From NCBI RefSeq assembly GCF_039539605.1, contig NZ_BAABDL010000105.1:1-25353 (forward strand): a stretch of DNA of 25,353 nt. The letters run 5' to 3'. This stretch comes from Amphibacillus indicireducens. GTDB lineage: Bacteria; Bacillota; Bacilli; Bacillales; Amphibacillaceae. The notes under the pieces were generated by a model. That model had not been told where the DNA came from. It ran no database searches and saw only the letters and a list, made by a program, of their open reading frames with translations. Below, in pieces: positions 1 through 8,812 of this stretch (within the stretch, counting starts at the first letter, position 1; every line of letters begins with the position of its first letter). The position numbers and the translations under genes were made by a program.

Positions 1-54
1 AGTGGACTCGGAATGGATATTGAAGGACTCATTCTAGCGTATAGGTGGGTCTAA
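1..54 (+). other. possible 3' end of a truncated CDS
   Basis: Frame 1 is open from the first base to a TAA at 52-54 and encodes 17 residues ending LILAYRWV. I do not recognise the peptide. It could be the tail of a gene starting outside the window or a chance open frame. No clear terminator follows it. Confidence 0.2.
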
Positions 55-222
55 AACAGCGTAATAATCAAAAATAATTGAATTTATTATAAAAAGGGAA
101 TTTTCCATGAAAAGCAAATACTTAAAAACAATGGCATTTGATATTAAATAGTAAATATTTGTAAATGAGTCAGCATTGAGTAGATCTATTTGATTATAGC
201 CAATAAAATACATCAGCTATGA

Positions 223-250
223 TTGTTTTGGGAATAGAAAATGTTATACT
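223..250 (+). promoter_or_regulatory. weak candidate promoter upstream of the CPBP protease
   Basis: TTGTTT (223-228) and TATACT (245-250) are 16 bp apart and resemble a sigma-A promoter. They lie in a strongly AT-rich stretch (55-354) in which I see no gene, RNA or repeat. The leader to the gene would be over 100 nt, and in DNA this AT-rich such matches arise easily. Confidence 0.28.
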
Positions 251-369
251 TGTTATACAATTTCTCTAATTTTCAATCAACTACCTAGATTCTTGAAATG
301 ATATTTATGTTTGTTTCAAACTAAATAGAAACCTAATAAAATGACATTGGTACAATGGAGGAGAAAATC

Positions 370-1134
370 GTGAATATTAAAAAGTTTTTACTTTTAGCCT
401 TTTTCGAAACCTTTCTTTTTTGGGGAATCGTTGCAGTCTATACGCAAATTAAAAATATTACTTTTGGGTCATCGATTGTATTAATACTTTTTTACATTTT
501 AGGTGTACTTGGACCTGCAATCGCTGCTATAACCGTTAGCAAGAAGTCTGAGACAAAAGAAGAATTTAGGAAGTTTTTAAAAAGTTGCTATCAACCACCG
601 AAAAAACTAAAGTGGTATATATTTATTGTCGTGATTGTTTTAGTATCATCTTTACTTCCGTATTTCATAGTCGGTGGAGAACAAATTGCATCTTTAAAAT
701 ATATATTTTTAAATATACCTCTTTTTATTTTAATTGGTGGGTTAGAGGAAATTGGATGGCGAGGGTTTTTACTTCGGGAATTGACTAAAAAAAAACCTCC
801 TTTTAGTAGTACATTACTAGTAAGTATAATATGGAGTGTTTGGCATTTGCCGTTATTTTTCATCATCGGAACTTATCAATATGAATACTTGAATATTCCC
901 ATATTTATCGTCAGTGTTATTTCATTCTCCTTTTTGTTATCAACTATTTATTACAAAACAAATAGCATATTTCTTTGTATAATTGCACACGCCTTTTTTA
1001 ATAGTGTACTTGATGTATTTATTAATAACCAGTCACTATTTGGAGAAATTGTAGTGTTAGCTTTTTCACTATTCATTTTTTTCATATTTCTAAATAATCG
1101 ACATCGTTCATTAGTAATGAAGAAATATTCATGA
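370..1134 (+). CDS. CPBP family intramembrane metalloprotease
   Basis: This is a polytopic membrane protein of the CPBP (Abi/CaaX protease-like) family, putative glutamate-type intramembrane proteases. The three family motifs are present. Counting from an upstream ATG at 355, they are EEIGWRG (131-137; paired Glu and Arg), WHLPLF (His164) and HAFFNS (His212, Asn216), each in or beside a hydrophobic helix. About seven to eight membrane segments are visible. I prefer GTG at 370 as the start: GGAGGAG at 357-363 overlaps the ATG at 355 and is ideally spaced for the GTG. The gene stands alone, downstream of an AT-rich stretch. In Gram-positives, members often sit near bacteriocin or immunity genes, but none is visible here, so the substrate is unknown. 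Confidence 0.85.
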   Translation: MNIKKFLLLAFFETFLFWGIVAVYTQIKNITFGSSIVLILFYILGVLGPAIAAITVSKKSETKEEFRKFLKSCYQPPKKLKWYIFIVVIVLVSSLLPYFIVGGEQIASLKYIFLNIPLFILIGGLEEIGWRGFLLRELTKKKPPFSSTLLVSIIWSVWHLPLFFIIGTYQYEYLNIPIFIVSVISFSFLLSTIYYKTNSIFLCIIAHAFFNSVLDVFINNQSLFGEIVVLAFSLFIFFIFLNNRHRSLVMKKYS

Positions 1135-1278
1135 AAAATACCCAGTAATAATTTTCTGCATATATCAAATAACTGTTAATAGTATCCTCTTAATTGAGTA
1201 TTTTTGATCAATTGTAGATGGTGAAATACTTAAGCTACACTAATTGGAATGCGCGCGCTTTCATAAACATAGAAAAGT

Positions 1279-1309
1279 AAACCGACTTTCCTTGAAAGAA
1301 AGTCGGTTT
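1279..1309 (-). terminator. gerE intrinsic terminator, possibly bidirectional
   Basis: A perfect 12-bp stem (AAACCGACTTTC at 1279-1290 and GAAAGTCGGTTT at 1298-1309) with a 7-nt loop begins a few bases past the gerE stop. A T-rich tail follows on the minus strand and a short T run on the plus strand, so it may also stop read-through from the CPBP gene. Confidence 0.8.
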
Positions 1310-1312
1310 TTG

Positions 1313-1537
1313 TTAGAGCTTTAGCTCTCCCATTCGCAGTAGCTCAACAACAGCTTGTGCTCGCCCCTTTACACCTAGCTTCTGAATTGTATTCGAAATG
1401 TGGTTTCTAACTGTTTTTTGGGATATAAATAGTTCGTCTGCAATGTCTTTTGTTGTTTTGTCTTGCACGAGTAGTTCGAAAACCTCTTTTTCGCGTTTGG
1501 TTAATATTTGCTTCGGTTTGTAGTCGTCATCTTTCAA
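1313..1537 (-). CDS. gerE: spore regulator GerE (LuxR/FixJ-type HTH)
   Basis: GerE is the small DNA-binding protein that, with sigma-K RNA polymerase, controls the last wave of mother-cell genes, including spore coat genes. The protein is essentially one LuxR-type helix-turn-helix. LTKREKEVFELL is followed by a recognition region around TVRNHISN, and the C-terminus GRAQAVVELLRMGEL closely matches B. subtilis GerE from memory. An ATG at 1561 would give 82 residues. I chose TTG at 1537 because AAGGAGGGG (1553-1545) lies 7 nt upstream of it, and because this gives 74 residues, the length I recall for B. subtilis GerE. It is strong evidence that the organism sporulates or recently did. Confidence 0.93.
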   Translation of the reverse strand: MKDDDYKPKQILTKREKEVFELLVQDKTTKDIADELFISQKTVRNHISNTIQKLGVKGRAQAVVELLRMGELKL

Positions 1538-1603
1538 GTCTAGACCCCTCCTTGCTGTCATTAAAGTTGCGGCTTGAAAGGGTATTAATACATGTAGTCA
1601 GAT

Positions 1604-1630
1604 TATTTTATGTTCAAGTTTTGTTTCTGT
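1604..1630 (-). promoter_or_regulatory. candidate sigma-K promoter of gerE
   Basis: On the minus strand CATAAAATA (1612-1604) fits the sigma-K -10 pattern CATAnnnTA. An AC (1630-1629) lies 16 bp upstream, as in the minimal sigma-K -35 element. gerE is known to be transcribed by sigma-K in B. subtilis. The element is short, so a chance match is possible. Confidence 0.45.
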
Positions 1631-1756
1631 GAAGGGGATTGAATCAAGATTTGTATTTGTTGTTGAAAATTTGATTTTGCCTTATTTAAATAGATTGCAA
1701 ACAAGCGCTGTAAAGGTGATAATAAGGGTAGGTTTTAGTTAGAGGGGGCTTTTTTA

Positions 1757-2191
1757 ATGCAGAAAAACAGTGAACAAATAGAGAAAATTGTGAATGGAAT
1801 CGAAACGACAGGATCAGGATATGATTTATTAAGGTATGTCGCTTTGCCTGATTTACTTGGCAAAGATGCACCACTTATTTTATATGTTATGGGAAAAAAC
1901 TTAGCACGTGCCCAGTCATTTCAATCGATTGATCAGGTTGGTGAGTTTTTCAATAAGGTTGGTTGGGGATCATTAGAGCTGATTAAGGAAAAAAGAGCTG
2001 AGCATATTTTCAAATTACAAACGCGCGTGATTTCTGAGCGCCATCGTTTAGGAATTGCCACTGATTATCGACTTGAGGCAGGTTTTTTAGCTGCTGCGAT
2101 GGAGCAAATTCTATCGTTTCAGTGTGAGTGTCTTGAAGAAGAAAAACCTCGGAAAAATTTTGTTGAACTACGCGTGCAACATTATCGTTAA
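1757..2191 (+). CDS. yslB: YslB family protein (DUF2507)
   Basis: This 144-residue soluble protein has no signal peptide and resembles YslB of Bacillus in length and in segments such as GYDLLRYVALPDLLG and LGIATDYRLEAGFLA. The late segment FQCECLEEE holds two close cysteines. The family's function is not established to my knowledge. The RBS AGAGGGGG lies about 8 nt before the ATG. The gene converges on uvrC and they share a terminator. In B. subtilis yslB also lies between uvrC and the sdh-gerE region, which supports the assignment. Confidence 0.82.
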   Translation: MQKNSEQIEKIVNGIETTGSGYDLLRYVALPDLLGKDAPLILYVMGKNLARAQSFQSIDQVGEFFNKVGWGSLELIKEKRAEHIFKLQTRVISERHRLGIATDYRLEAGFLAAAMEQILSFQCECLEEEKPRKNFVELRVQHYR

Positions 2192-2214
2192 ATTAATGAT
2201 TTGAAAATTAAAAC

Positions 2215-2252
2215 AGACGTTTATTCGTTGGCAGAATAGACGTCTTTTTTTT
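2215..2252. terminator. bidirectional terminator between yslB and uvrC
   Basis: AGACGTTTATTC (2215-2226) pairs over 12 bp, including one G-U, with GAATAGACGTCT (2234-2245) around a 7-nt loop. A run of T follows on the plus strand. On the minus strand GTTTTAATTTTC follows, so it can end uvrC as well. Confidence 0.85.
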
Positions 2253-4032
2253 AATTTTCTTGATCGTTCAAGTGCTGTTGAATCAGCTTAGCTGTTGGTT
2301 CTGGAATACCTAGTCGTTTAATCATGTCTAGTGGTGCTTCTTTAATTTCATTAATTGATTTGAAGTGAGTCATTAGTGCGTTTCGCCGTTTTGGTCCGAC
2401 ACCAGGTATATCATCTAGAATTGATTTAAAAGCACTTTTCCCACGTAATTGGCGGTGGAAAGTAATCGCAAACCGGTGGACTTCATCTTGGATCCGTTGA
2501 ATTAAATAAAATTCCTGTGATTTCCGATTAAAATCGATTACTTCTGGTGGCTCGCCGTACAATAATTCACTTGTTTTATGGCGGTCATCCTTTGCCAAGC
2601 CACATAATGGGATGTCTAAACCTAATTCATCTTCTAAGACGCTAAGTGCAGCCGACATTTGCCCTTTACCACCATCGACAATAATTAAATCGGGCAACGG
2701 TAAATTCTCTTTTAAGACGCGAGTATAGCGTCGCCTGATGACTTCTCGCATCGTGTCATAGTCATCCGGTCCTTGAACGTCTCTGATTTTATATTTTCGA
2801 TATTCTTTTTTATCTGGTTTACCATCGATAAAAACAACCATCGCAGAAACAGGATCTGTCCCTTGAATATTCGAGTTATCAAATGCTTCGATTCGATGTG
2901 GTGTTTCGATGTTTAGTTTTTCACCAAGGCGCTCGACAGCTTTGATCGTTCGCTCTTCATCACGTTCAATCAGTGAAAACTTCTCCTCTAAAGCGATTTC
3001 CGCATTCTTGCCTGCTAGCTCAAGCAGGTCTCGACGTTTACCGCGATACGGAATTGTGACCTCAACTTTAAGTAATTCAGTCAATAGTTGATAATCTACT
3101 GGTGCCGGGACGAGCACTTCTTTCGGTCGAATGTGATTGTGATGTAAATAAAACCGCCCAACAAAGCTCACAAATGATTCCTCAGCATCATTGTAAAATG
3201 GAAAGATTGTGACATCTCGTTCAATAAGTTTGCCTTGGCGGATAAAAAAGACTTGGACACACATCCATCCTTTATTGTAGCTGTAGTTGAAAATGTCCCG
3301 ATCGATTCGATCATTTAAAATCATCGTTTGACGCTCCATCATCACGTCAATATGTTGGATTTGATCACGTAATTCTTTTGCTCGTTCAAAGTTAAGCTCA
3401 TCACTTGCGACTTGCATTTTTTCTTTTAATTTATTCTTAATCGTTGTGTGACCACCATTTAGAAATGAGACAACATCTTGAACAATTGCTTGATATTCCT
3501 CTTCAGTGGGCGGTGTATCTGCACATGCTAAGCACTGGCCAAGATGATAGTAGAGGCAATATTGACCTGGCTTGTTGTTGCATTTTCTTAGTGGGTAAAT
3601 CCGATCTAAAAGCTTTTTTGTTTCTCTAGCTGCTAAAACATTTGTATAAGGACCAAAGTATTTGCCTTTATCCTTTAGTACTTTTCGGGTAATGATTAAG
3701 CGTGGATGACGTTCGTTTGTTACTTTCAAATAAGGATAACTCTTATCATCTTTTAATAAGACATTATATCTTGGATCATATTTTTTGATTAAGTTCATTT
3801 CTAAAATCAGTGCTTCAATTTCTGACGAGGTGACGACATATTCAAAATCTGCTATCTCTTGAACGAGTCGTTGCGTTTTTTGATCGTTTGCTCCGGCAAA
3901 ATATGAGCGAACACGATTTTTAAGTTTTTTTGATTTGCCGACATAAATAACTGTCCCACGCTTGTCCTTCATTAAATAGCAACCAGGCTCAGCAGGTAGG
4001 ACAGCTAACTTTTCCTGAATAATCGTTGACAT
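2251..4032 (-). CDS. uvrC: excinuclease ABC subunit C
   Basis: UvrC makes both incisions around a DNA lesion after UvrA/UvrB loading. All parts are present in order: an N-terminal GIY-YIG nuclease (GCYLMKD ... VIYVGKSKKLKNRVRSYF), a cysteine cluster, the UVR/UvrB-binding motif near residues 200-235, the RNase H-like second nuclease (IEAFDNSNIQGTDPVSAMVVF, LIIVDGGKGQ), and C-terminal helix-hairpin-helix repeats (DDIPGVGPKRR). Cys151, 159, 167 and 170 fit the reported Fe-S cluster site of UvrC. An in-frame ATG at 4047 exists. I chose ATG 4032 because GGAG within the upstream codons is correctly spaced for it and because family members start at this point. The product is 593 residues, normal length. 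Confidence 0.96.
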   Translation of the reverse strand: MSTIIQEKLAVLPAEPGCYLMKDKRGTVIYVGKSKKLKNRVRSYFAGANDQKTQRLVQEIADFEYVVTSSEIEALILEMNLIKKYDPRYNVLLKDDKSYPYLKVTNERHPRLIITRKVLKDKGKYFGPYTNVLAARETKKLLDRIYPLRKCNNKPGQYCLYYHLGQCLACADTPPTEEEYQAIVQDVVSFLNGGHTTIKNKLKEKMQVASDELNFERAKELRDQIQHIDVMMERQTMILNDRIDRDIFNYSYNKGWMCVQVFFIRQGKLIERDVTIFPFYNDAEESFVSFVGRFYLHHNHIRPKEVLVPAPVDYQLLTELLKVEVTIPYRGKRRDLLELAGKNAEIALEEKFSLIERDEERTIKAVERLGEKLNIETPHRIEAFDNSNIQGTDPVSAMVVFIDGKPDKKEYRKYKIRDVQGPDDYDTMREVIRRRYTRVLKENLPLPDLIIVDGGKGQMSAALSVLEDELGLDIPLCGLAKDDRHKTSELLYGEPPEVIDFNRKSQEFYLIQRIQDEVHRFAITFHRQLRGKSAFKSILDDIPGVGPKRRNALMTHFKSINEIKEAPLDMIKRLGIPEPTAKLIQQHLNDQEN

Positions 4033-4077
4033 ACTCCAACACTCCATTGTTGTTTAAAAAATCACTAAGTTACTCCG

Positions 4078-4086
4078 ATTATAACA
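4078..4086 (-). promoter_or_regulatory. extended -10 promoter of uvrC
   Basis: The minus strand reads TGTTATAAT, a perfect TGn-TATAAT extended -10, about 45 nt upstream of the uvrC start. No good -35 is present at 17 bp, as extended -10 promoters allow. Confidence 0.55.
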
Positions 4087-4127
4087 TATAATACCTAGAA
4101 TCATCTGCGTCTAGCCTTTGCTTAGCA

Positions 4128-4167
4128 ATAAAAAGATCACATGGATTGGTTTATCACATGTGATCTT
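4128..4167 (-). terminator. trxA intrinsic terminator
   Basis: AAGATCACATG (4133-4143) and CATGTGATCTT (4157-4167) form an 11-bp stem with a 13-nt loop just after trxA. On the minus strand the stem is followed by TTTATT. Confidence 0.8.
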
Positions 4168-4174
4168 GATTGGT

Positions 4175-4489
4175 TTATGCGTGTTGCTCAATGCGTGCTT
4201 GTAGTAACTCTTTCGGCTGGAAACCAACAACTTGGTCAACAATCTCGCCGTCTTTAAATAGAATTAATGTTGGGATACTCATCACACCGTATTTACCTGC
4301 TGTTTCTTGATTATCGTCAACATTTAATTTTACAATTTGAACTTTATCAGACATTTCTTCATCAATGTCCTCCAAAATTGGTCCAATCATTTTACATGGT
4401 CCACACCAAGGTGCCCAAAAATCAGCTAGCACAAGTCCTGAACCCGTATCTTTTGCGAAATTTGCATCTGAAGTGTTTATAATTGCCAT
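4175..4489 (-). CDS. trxA: thioredoxin
   Basis: Thioredoxin is the cytoplasmic dithiol reductant for ribonucleotide reductase and other oxidised proteins. The active-site motif WCGPC has Cys29 and Cys32. The conserved DFWAPWCGPCK start, the VNVD-type strand (KLNVDDNQ) and the cis-proline loop (MSIPTLILFK) are all present in 104 residues, the usual length. The RBS AAGGAGGA lies 6-7 nt before ATG. It is transcribed alone from its own promoter towards uvrC, as in B. subtilis, but with no etf genes upstream. Confidence 0.97.
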   Translation of the reverse strand: MAIINTSDANFAKDTGSGLVLADFWAPWCGPCKMIGPILEDIDEEMSDKVQIVKLNVDDNQETAGKYGVMSIPTLILFKDGEIVDQVVGFQPKELLQARIEQHA

Positions 4490-4532
4490 CGTTATTCCTC
4501 CTTATAAAATCTCTTAATCAAATTCTGTAGTT

Positions 4533-4541
4533 AGTATACCA
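4533..4541 (-). promoter_or_regulatory. extended -10 promoter of trxA
   Basis: TGGTATACT on the minus strand (4541-4533) is a TGn-TATACT extended -10 about 45 nt upstream of the trxA start. No convincing -35 box is seen. The rest of 4542-4666 shows no gene. Confidence 0.5.
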
Positions 4542-4666
4542 CCTAGGGCATCTGTTAGCTAGTAGACTGCTCATTGTTAGTTTGACCACAGCCTCACTTG
4601 TTGATGCACAAAGCTCTAAATAACTTAAAATAGATTTTACCGTTATTTTTGACAGGAATCAATCAA

Positions 4667-7021
4667 TTAGCTCAGCTCAAAAACAGTTACTCCACTTCCG
4701 CCTTCATTCATCCCGCCAGCACGGGCGCTTTTAATGTTGCGATGATGTTTTGCGAAATCTTGGACGCCTTTACGCAAAGCTCCAGTTCCTTTACCATGAA
4801 TAATCGTTACCTGTGGATAGCCGGCTAAAATTGCATCGTCGATATATTTTTCTAAAACCTGCAATGCATCTTCATATCGTTCTCCACGCAAATCAAGCTC
4901 AGTTTTGACATGATAGTTCGATCCTTTAACTGTTGCTAAAGGCTTTTCAACAACTGGGTTTTCACGTTTAATTAAACGTAAATCTCTCTTTTTCACCTTA
5001 ATCTTCATGACACCAATCTGAACTTGAATATCATCGCCAGCACCGACTGCAATAATCGAACCTGTTTGATTAAGTGTGAGAACTTTAACTTCATCACCAA
5101 CTTCAAACGATTGTTTTCCAGCTTTTGTCGTTGCTTGACTTGATTCGCTACTTTTGTCCGTTAAATTGGGATGTGCCTGATCAAGACGCTTTCTCGCCTC
5201 GATCCATTCATGTTCTTTTAGTGATGCACCATGCTTCATTTCACGGATTGACTCAACAATTTCAGATGCTTCTTGTCGTGCCTTTTCAATTGCCTTTTGC
5301 GCTTTTTCCTCAGCTTTTTGATAGAGTCGTTCGCGTTCTTGATTAAACTTTTGTAATTCTTTTGTCAATTGATCGCGCAGTGCTTCTGCTTCTTGTAACG
5401 TTCGTTCGGCATCATCATAGTCTTGCTCAGCTTGACGTCTAGCGGTATCAAGTGATTCAATCATATGTTCAACACTTTTTGTATCAGTGCCAATTAATTT
5501 TTTCCCAGCTTCAATCAATTGATCATCTAAACCGAGACGACGCGAAATTTCAAACGCGTTACTTCGACCAGGGACACCGATTAACAATCGATAAGTTGGT
5601 TGTAACGACTTGACGTCAAATTCAACAGAAGCATTGACAACACCTTCACGGTTATAACCATATGCTTTTAGTTCCGGATAGTGCGTTGTTGCGATTACTC
5701 GCGCCTGTTTATTTACAACATAATCTAAGATTGCCATCGCAAGCGCGGCTCCTTCTTGAGGATCAGTACCTGCTCCAAGCTCATCAAATAACACTAAACT
5801 CTTCTGATTCACTTGCTTTAGTATCTGAACAATTTGTGTCATATGTGATGAAAAAGTACTTAAGCTTTGCTCGATCGATTGTTCATCACCAATATCGGCA
5901 AAAACATCCTCAAATACGGCTAGTCGACAACCATCTAATGCCGGCACTTGCAAACCAGATTGTGCCATCAATGTTGCTAAACCAACCAACTTCAATGTCA
6001 CGGTTTTACCACCGGTGTTAGGTCCCGTGATCACAATTGCATGATAATCTTCACCTAATAAAATATCATTTGCGACAACTTCATCATCACTTAATAATGG
6101 ATGACGTGCTTGCTTCAGATCAATAATCCCTTGATCATTCATTTTAGGCATGGCTGCTTTCATTGAACGACCTAGTTTTGCCCGGGAAAAAATAAAATCT
6201 AATTGTGTCAAGACGACAACATTAGTCGTCAAATAGGAATGATGTCCAGCAATCTCTGTTGATAACTCTCTTAAAATCCGCTCAATTTCAACTTTTTCAG
6301 CAACCTTAGCTTCTGATAAGAGGTTATTCACCTCAACAACTGCTTGTGGTTCAATAAAAAGTGTCTGACCAGATGCAGATTGATCATGGACGATCCCACC
6401 AAATGAGCCGCGATACTCCTGTTTAACAGGTAAGACGTAACGATCATTTCGAATCGTCACAATTGCGTCAGATAGCATTTTACTCTTTGATTTCGTTAAG
6501 CTTTCAAGGCGATCACGAATCCGACTTTCATTCGTGCGTATTTTTGTTCGAATCGAACGTAATTTGCTTGAAGCCCCATCCATCACGTGACCATTGTCAT
6601 CAATACAGCTTCTAATCTCGCGCTCGAGATGGTTTAATAATTCAATTTGAGCGACCAAATCTCGAATGATTGGGATGTCAACTTCCTCTTGTTCAATATT
6701 TTCAATAAAGTAACGGAGCTGTTTACCGCCATAAATCGTATCTGCAATTTGCAAACATTCTTGAGCGTTTAAGCTTCCCCCAATTTCTACCCGCTTCAAA
6801 CTTGCTTTAATATCGGTTATTCCACCGAACGGGACATCACCATATAATCGGACAACTTGTCCGGCCTGATCCGTTTCTGCTTGAAGCTGTTCAACGAGTG
6901 ATAGCTCAGTAGATGGCTTCAATTGACGTGCTCGTTCTTTGCCTAATGATGTTGCCGCATGGTCAACTAATTGTTCAATTACTTTATCAAAATCTAAGAT
7001 TTGATAAATTCGTTTATTCAT
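4667..7021 (-). CDS. mutS2: MutS2: DNA/ribosome-associated ATPase with Smr nuclease domain
   Basis: MutS2 is a MutS paralogue lacking the mismatch-recognition domain. It acts on recombination intermediates and, in B. subtilis, also in splitting collided ribosomes. The core and lever helices (about 1-300) precede Walker A GPNTGGKT (333-340) and Walker B LVLFDELGAGTD (409-420). A long charged coiled coil follows (about 515-620), then a KOW-like segment near 638-685. The C-terminal Smr domain carries LDLRG (709-713) and HGKGTG (742-747). The length, 784 residues, is normal. The start lies 8 nt past the polX stop, and its SD (AGGTGAT) overlaps that stop codon, so the two are translationally close. 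Confidence 0.96.
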   Translation of the reverse strand: MNKRIYQILDFDKVIEQLVDHAATSLGKERARQLKPSTELSLVEQLQAETDQAGQVVRLYGDVPFGGITDIKASLKRVEIGGSLNAQECLQIADTIYGGKQLRYFIENIEQEEVDIPIIRDLVAQIELLNHLEREIRSCIDDNGHVMDGASSKLRSIRTKIRTNESRIRDRLESLTKSKSKMLSDAIVTIRNDRYVLPVKQEYRGSFGGIVHDQSASGQTLFIEPQAVVEVNNLLSEAKVAEKVEIERILRELSTEIAGHHSYLTTNVVVLTQLDFIFSRAKLGRSMKAAMPKMNDQGIIDLKQARHPLLSDDEVVANDILLGEDYHAIVITGPNTGGKTVTLKLVGLATLMAQSGLQVPALDGCRLAVFEDVFADIGDEQSIEQSLSTFSSHMTQIVQILKQVNQKSLVLFDELGAGTDPQEGAALAMAILDYVVNKQARVIATTHYPELKAYGYNREGVVNASVEFDVKSLQPTYRLLIGVPGRSNAFEISRRLGLDDQLIEAGKKLIGTDTKSVEHMIESLDTARRQAEQDYDDAERTLQEAEALRDQLTKELQKFNQERERLYQKAEEKAQKAIEKARQEASEIVESIREMKHGASLKEHEWIEARKRLDQAHPNLTDKSSESSQATTKAGKQSFEVGDEVKVLTLNQTGSIIAVGAGDDIQVQIGVMKIKVKKRDLRLIKRENPVVEKPLATVKGSNYHVKTELDLRGERYEDALQVLEKYIDDAILAGYPQVTIIHGKGTGALRKGVQDFAKHHRNIKSARAGGMNEGGSGVTVFELS

Positions 7022-7029
7022 CTTATCAC

Positions 7030-8754
7030 CTAATTTTCTTTTTTGTTAAAAAAGGTTTCTAGTTCTGCCAATGACCAAGTGTTGACGACCGTTTCAGGCT
7101 TTAACCAACCGCGTCGCGCTACTTTAATTCCTTCAGTCATAAAACTTAATGTTTTTTTATTATGTGCATCTGTATTAATTGCAATCGGCACACCTTTTTC
7201 TTGTGCTTTATTGACCCACTCAGCTGACAAATCAAACCGTTTAGGATTGGCATTTAACTCAAGAATTGTATTTGTTTTTTTCGCATAGTCAAGCAGTTCA
7301 TCATGATTGACTCGATAGCCTTCACGTTTACCAATCAATCTGCCTGATGGGTGAGCGATCATTTTAACGTATGGATTATCCATCGCGGCCTTGAGCCGCT
7401 TCATAATTTCTTCCTCTGACTGATTAAAGCTAGAATGAATCGCTCCAATGACAAAATCAAGCTCTTGTAAAAATTGATCATCAAAGTCTAGCTCACCATT
7501 TGGCAAGACATCCATCTCAACACCAGCTAAAATTTTGATTTCTGGATAGAGCTCGCGCAAGCGCTCAATTTCTTCCCTTTGTTTACGAAGACGCTCTTCA
7601 TTCAAACCATTAGCAACACGTAAAAATTTTGAATGATCAGTGATTGCCATGTATTGATAGCCCTTATCGAGGCAAAATTTAACCATTTCCTCAACAGAGT
7701 GAGCACCATCGCTCCACGTCGTATGCATGTGTAAGTCGCCAAGAATTTGCGCTTCAGAGACTAATGAGACTTCCTCTTCAAACACATCGAGCTCTCCTTT
7801 TGCTTCACGCAACTCGGGCGGAATAAAATTTAGACCAAAATGTTTGAAAAAAGCCTCTTCTGTTACGAAAGTCTTCACTTTTCCAGTTGCTAAATTTTCC
7901 ACACCATATTCACTAATTTTTTCACCTTGTTCTTTAGCGCGTTGACGCAATGCGACATTATGGTCTTTTGATCCGGTAAAATGGTGCAATGTCGTCGCAA
8001 ATTGATCTGCGGTCACTAGACGAAAATCAACTGATACGTCATATTGATCGCTCAGGACAACCGAAACCTTTGTCTCTCCCTGTGAAATGATTTGCTTGAT
8101 GTCTTCCATATTGAGCAAGGCTTCCTTAACATCTTTCGGTTGATCAGTTGCAATAATAAAGTCGAGATCTTTAATCGTCTCACGCATTCTTCGGATACTT
8201 CCTGCGATTGAATAGAGTTGAATCGTGTCAATCGATTCAAGATATGCTTCGATTTTTTTAGCTAATGGCAGCATGAAATCAATTGGTAAGCGATCAGGAC
8301 GAGTTCCTGCTTCATTAATCGCCCGCAAAATATTTTCTTCTGTCTTTTTACCGAATCCTTTTAAAGCAGACACTTGATTTGCTTCACAAGCAATTCGTAA
8401 ACTCTCTTGATCCACGATATTAAGCTCTTGATACAGTCGAGCTAACTTTTTGCCTCCGAGACCTGGTAAATCAAGGAGTGGAATTAAACCACTTGGAACG
8501 TCCGCTTCAAGTTCTGATAACAAAGTTGATTCTCCAGTCGTAAGATACTCACTAATAATCTCAGCTGTTCCTTTTCCAATCCCTTTAATTTTCGTGAAAT
8601 CTTCAATTTCACTAAGTGCACGCTCATCAATTTCAAGCGATTGTGCTGCTTTTCGATAGGCCGAGATCCGAAATGGATTCTCCCCTTTTAACTCTAAATA
8701 GAGAGCGATTTTTTCTAATAACTGAATCAGGTCTTTTTTATTCAATTGATTCAT
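7030..8754 (-). CDS. polX: DNA polymerase X with PHP domain
   Basis: PolX fills short gaps in base excision repair. Its PHP domain provides 3'-5' exonuclease or AP-endonuclease activity in characterised members. In the 574 residues I see two helix-hairpin-helix motifs (GIGKGTAE near 58, GLGGKK near 98), then the polymerase beta-like palm: AGSIRR (184-189), catalytic DLD (Asp196, Asp198) and Asp243 in VDFRL. The PHP domain has DLHMHTTWSDG (His341, His343), Glu412, His440, His467, Asp529 and His531, so both sites look intact. An ATG at 8799 is in frame, but ATG 8754 has GGAGGG 6 nt upstream and matches the family start. It lies between yshB and mutS2. Confidence 0.96.
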   Translation of the reverse strand: MNQLNKKDLIQLLEKIALYLELKGENPFRISAYRKAAQSLEIDERALSEIEDFTKIKGIGKGTAEIISEYLTTGESTLLSELEADVPSGLIPLLDLPGLGGKKLARLYQELNIVDQESLRIACEANQVSALKGFGKKTEENILRAINEAGTRPDRLPIDFMLPLAKKIEAYLESIDTIQLYSIAGSIRRMRETIKDLDFIIATDQPKDVKEALLNMEDIKQIISQGETKVSVVLSDQYDVSVDFRLVTADQFATTLHHFTGSKDHNVALRQRAKEQGEKISEYGVENLATGKVKTFVTEEAFFKHFGLNFIPPELREAKGELDVFEEEVSLVSEAQILGDLHMHTTWSDGAHSVEEMVKFCLDKGYQYMAITDHSKFLRVANGLNEERLRKQREEIERLRELYPEIKILAGVEMDVLPNGELDFDDQFLQELDFVIGAIHSSFNQSEEEIMKRLKAAMDNPYVKMIAHPSGRLIGKREGYRVNHDELLDYAKKTNTILELNANPKRFDLSAEWVNKAQEKGVPIAINTDAHNKKTLSFMTEGIKVARRGWLKPETVVNTWSLAELETFFNKKEN

Positions 8755-8779
8755 GATGATCCCTCCAGTATTTTTTGTG

Positions 8780-8812
8780 AGAAAAACCCTTGTACACATG
8801 AGGTCAAGGGTT
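8780..8812 (-). terminator. terminator or attenuator between yshB and polX
   Basis: On the minus strand AACCCTTG (8812-8805) and CAAGGGTT (8792-8785) form an 8-bp stem with a 12-nt loop, followed by a T run. It begins at the yshB stop codon and precedes polX by about 30 nt. It probably reduces read-through into polX-mutS2. Confidence 0.6.
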
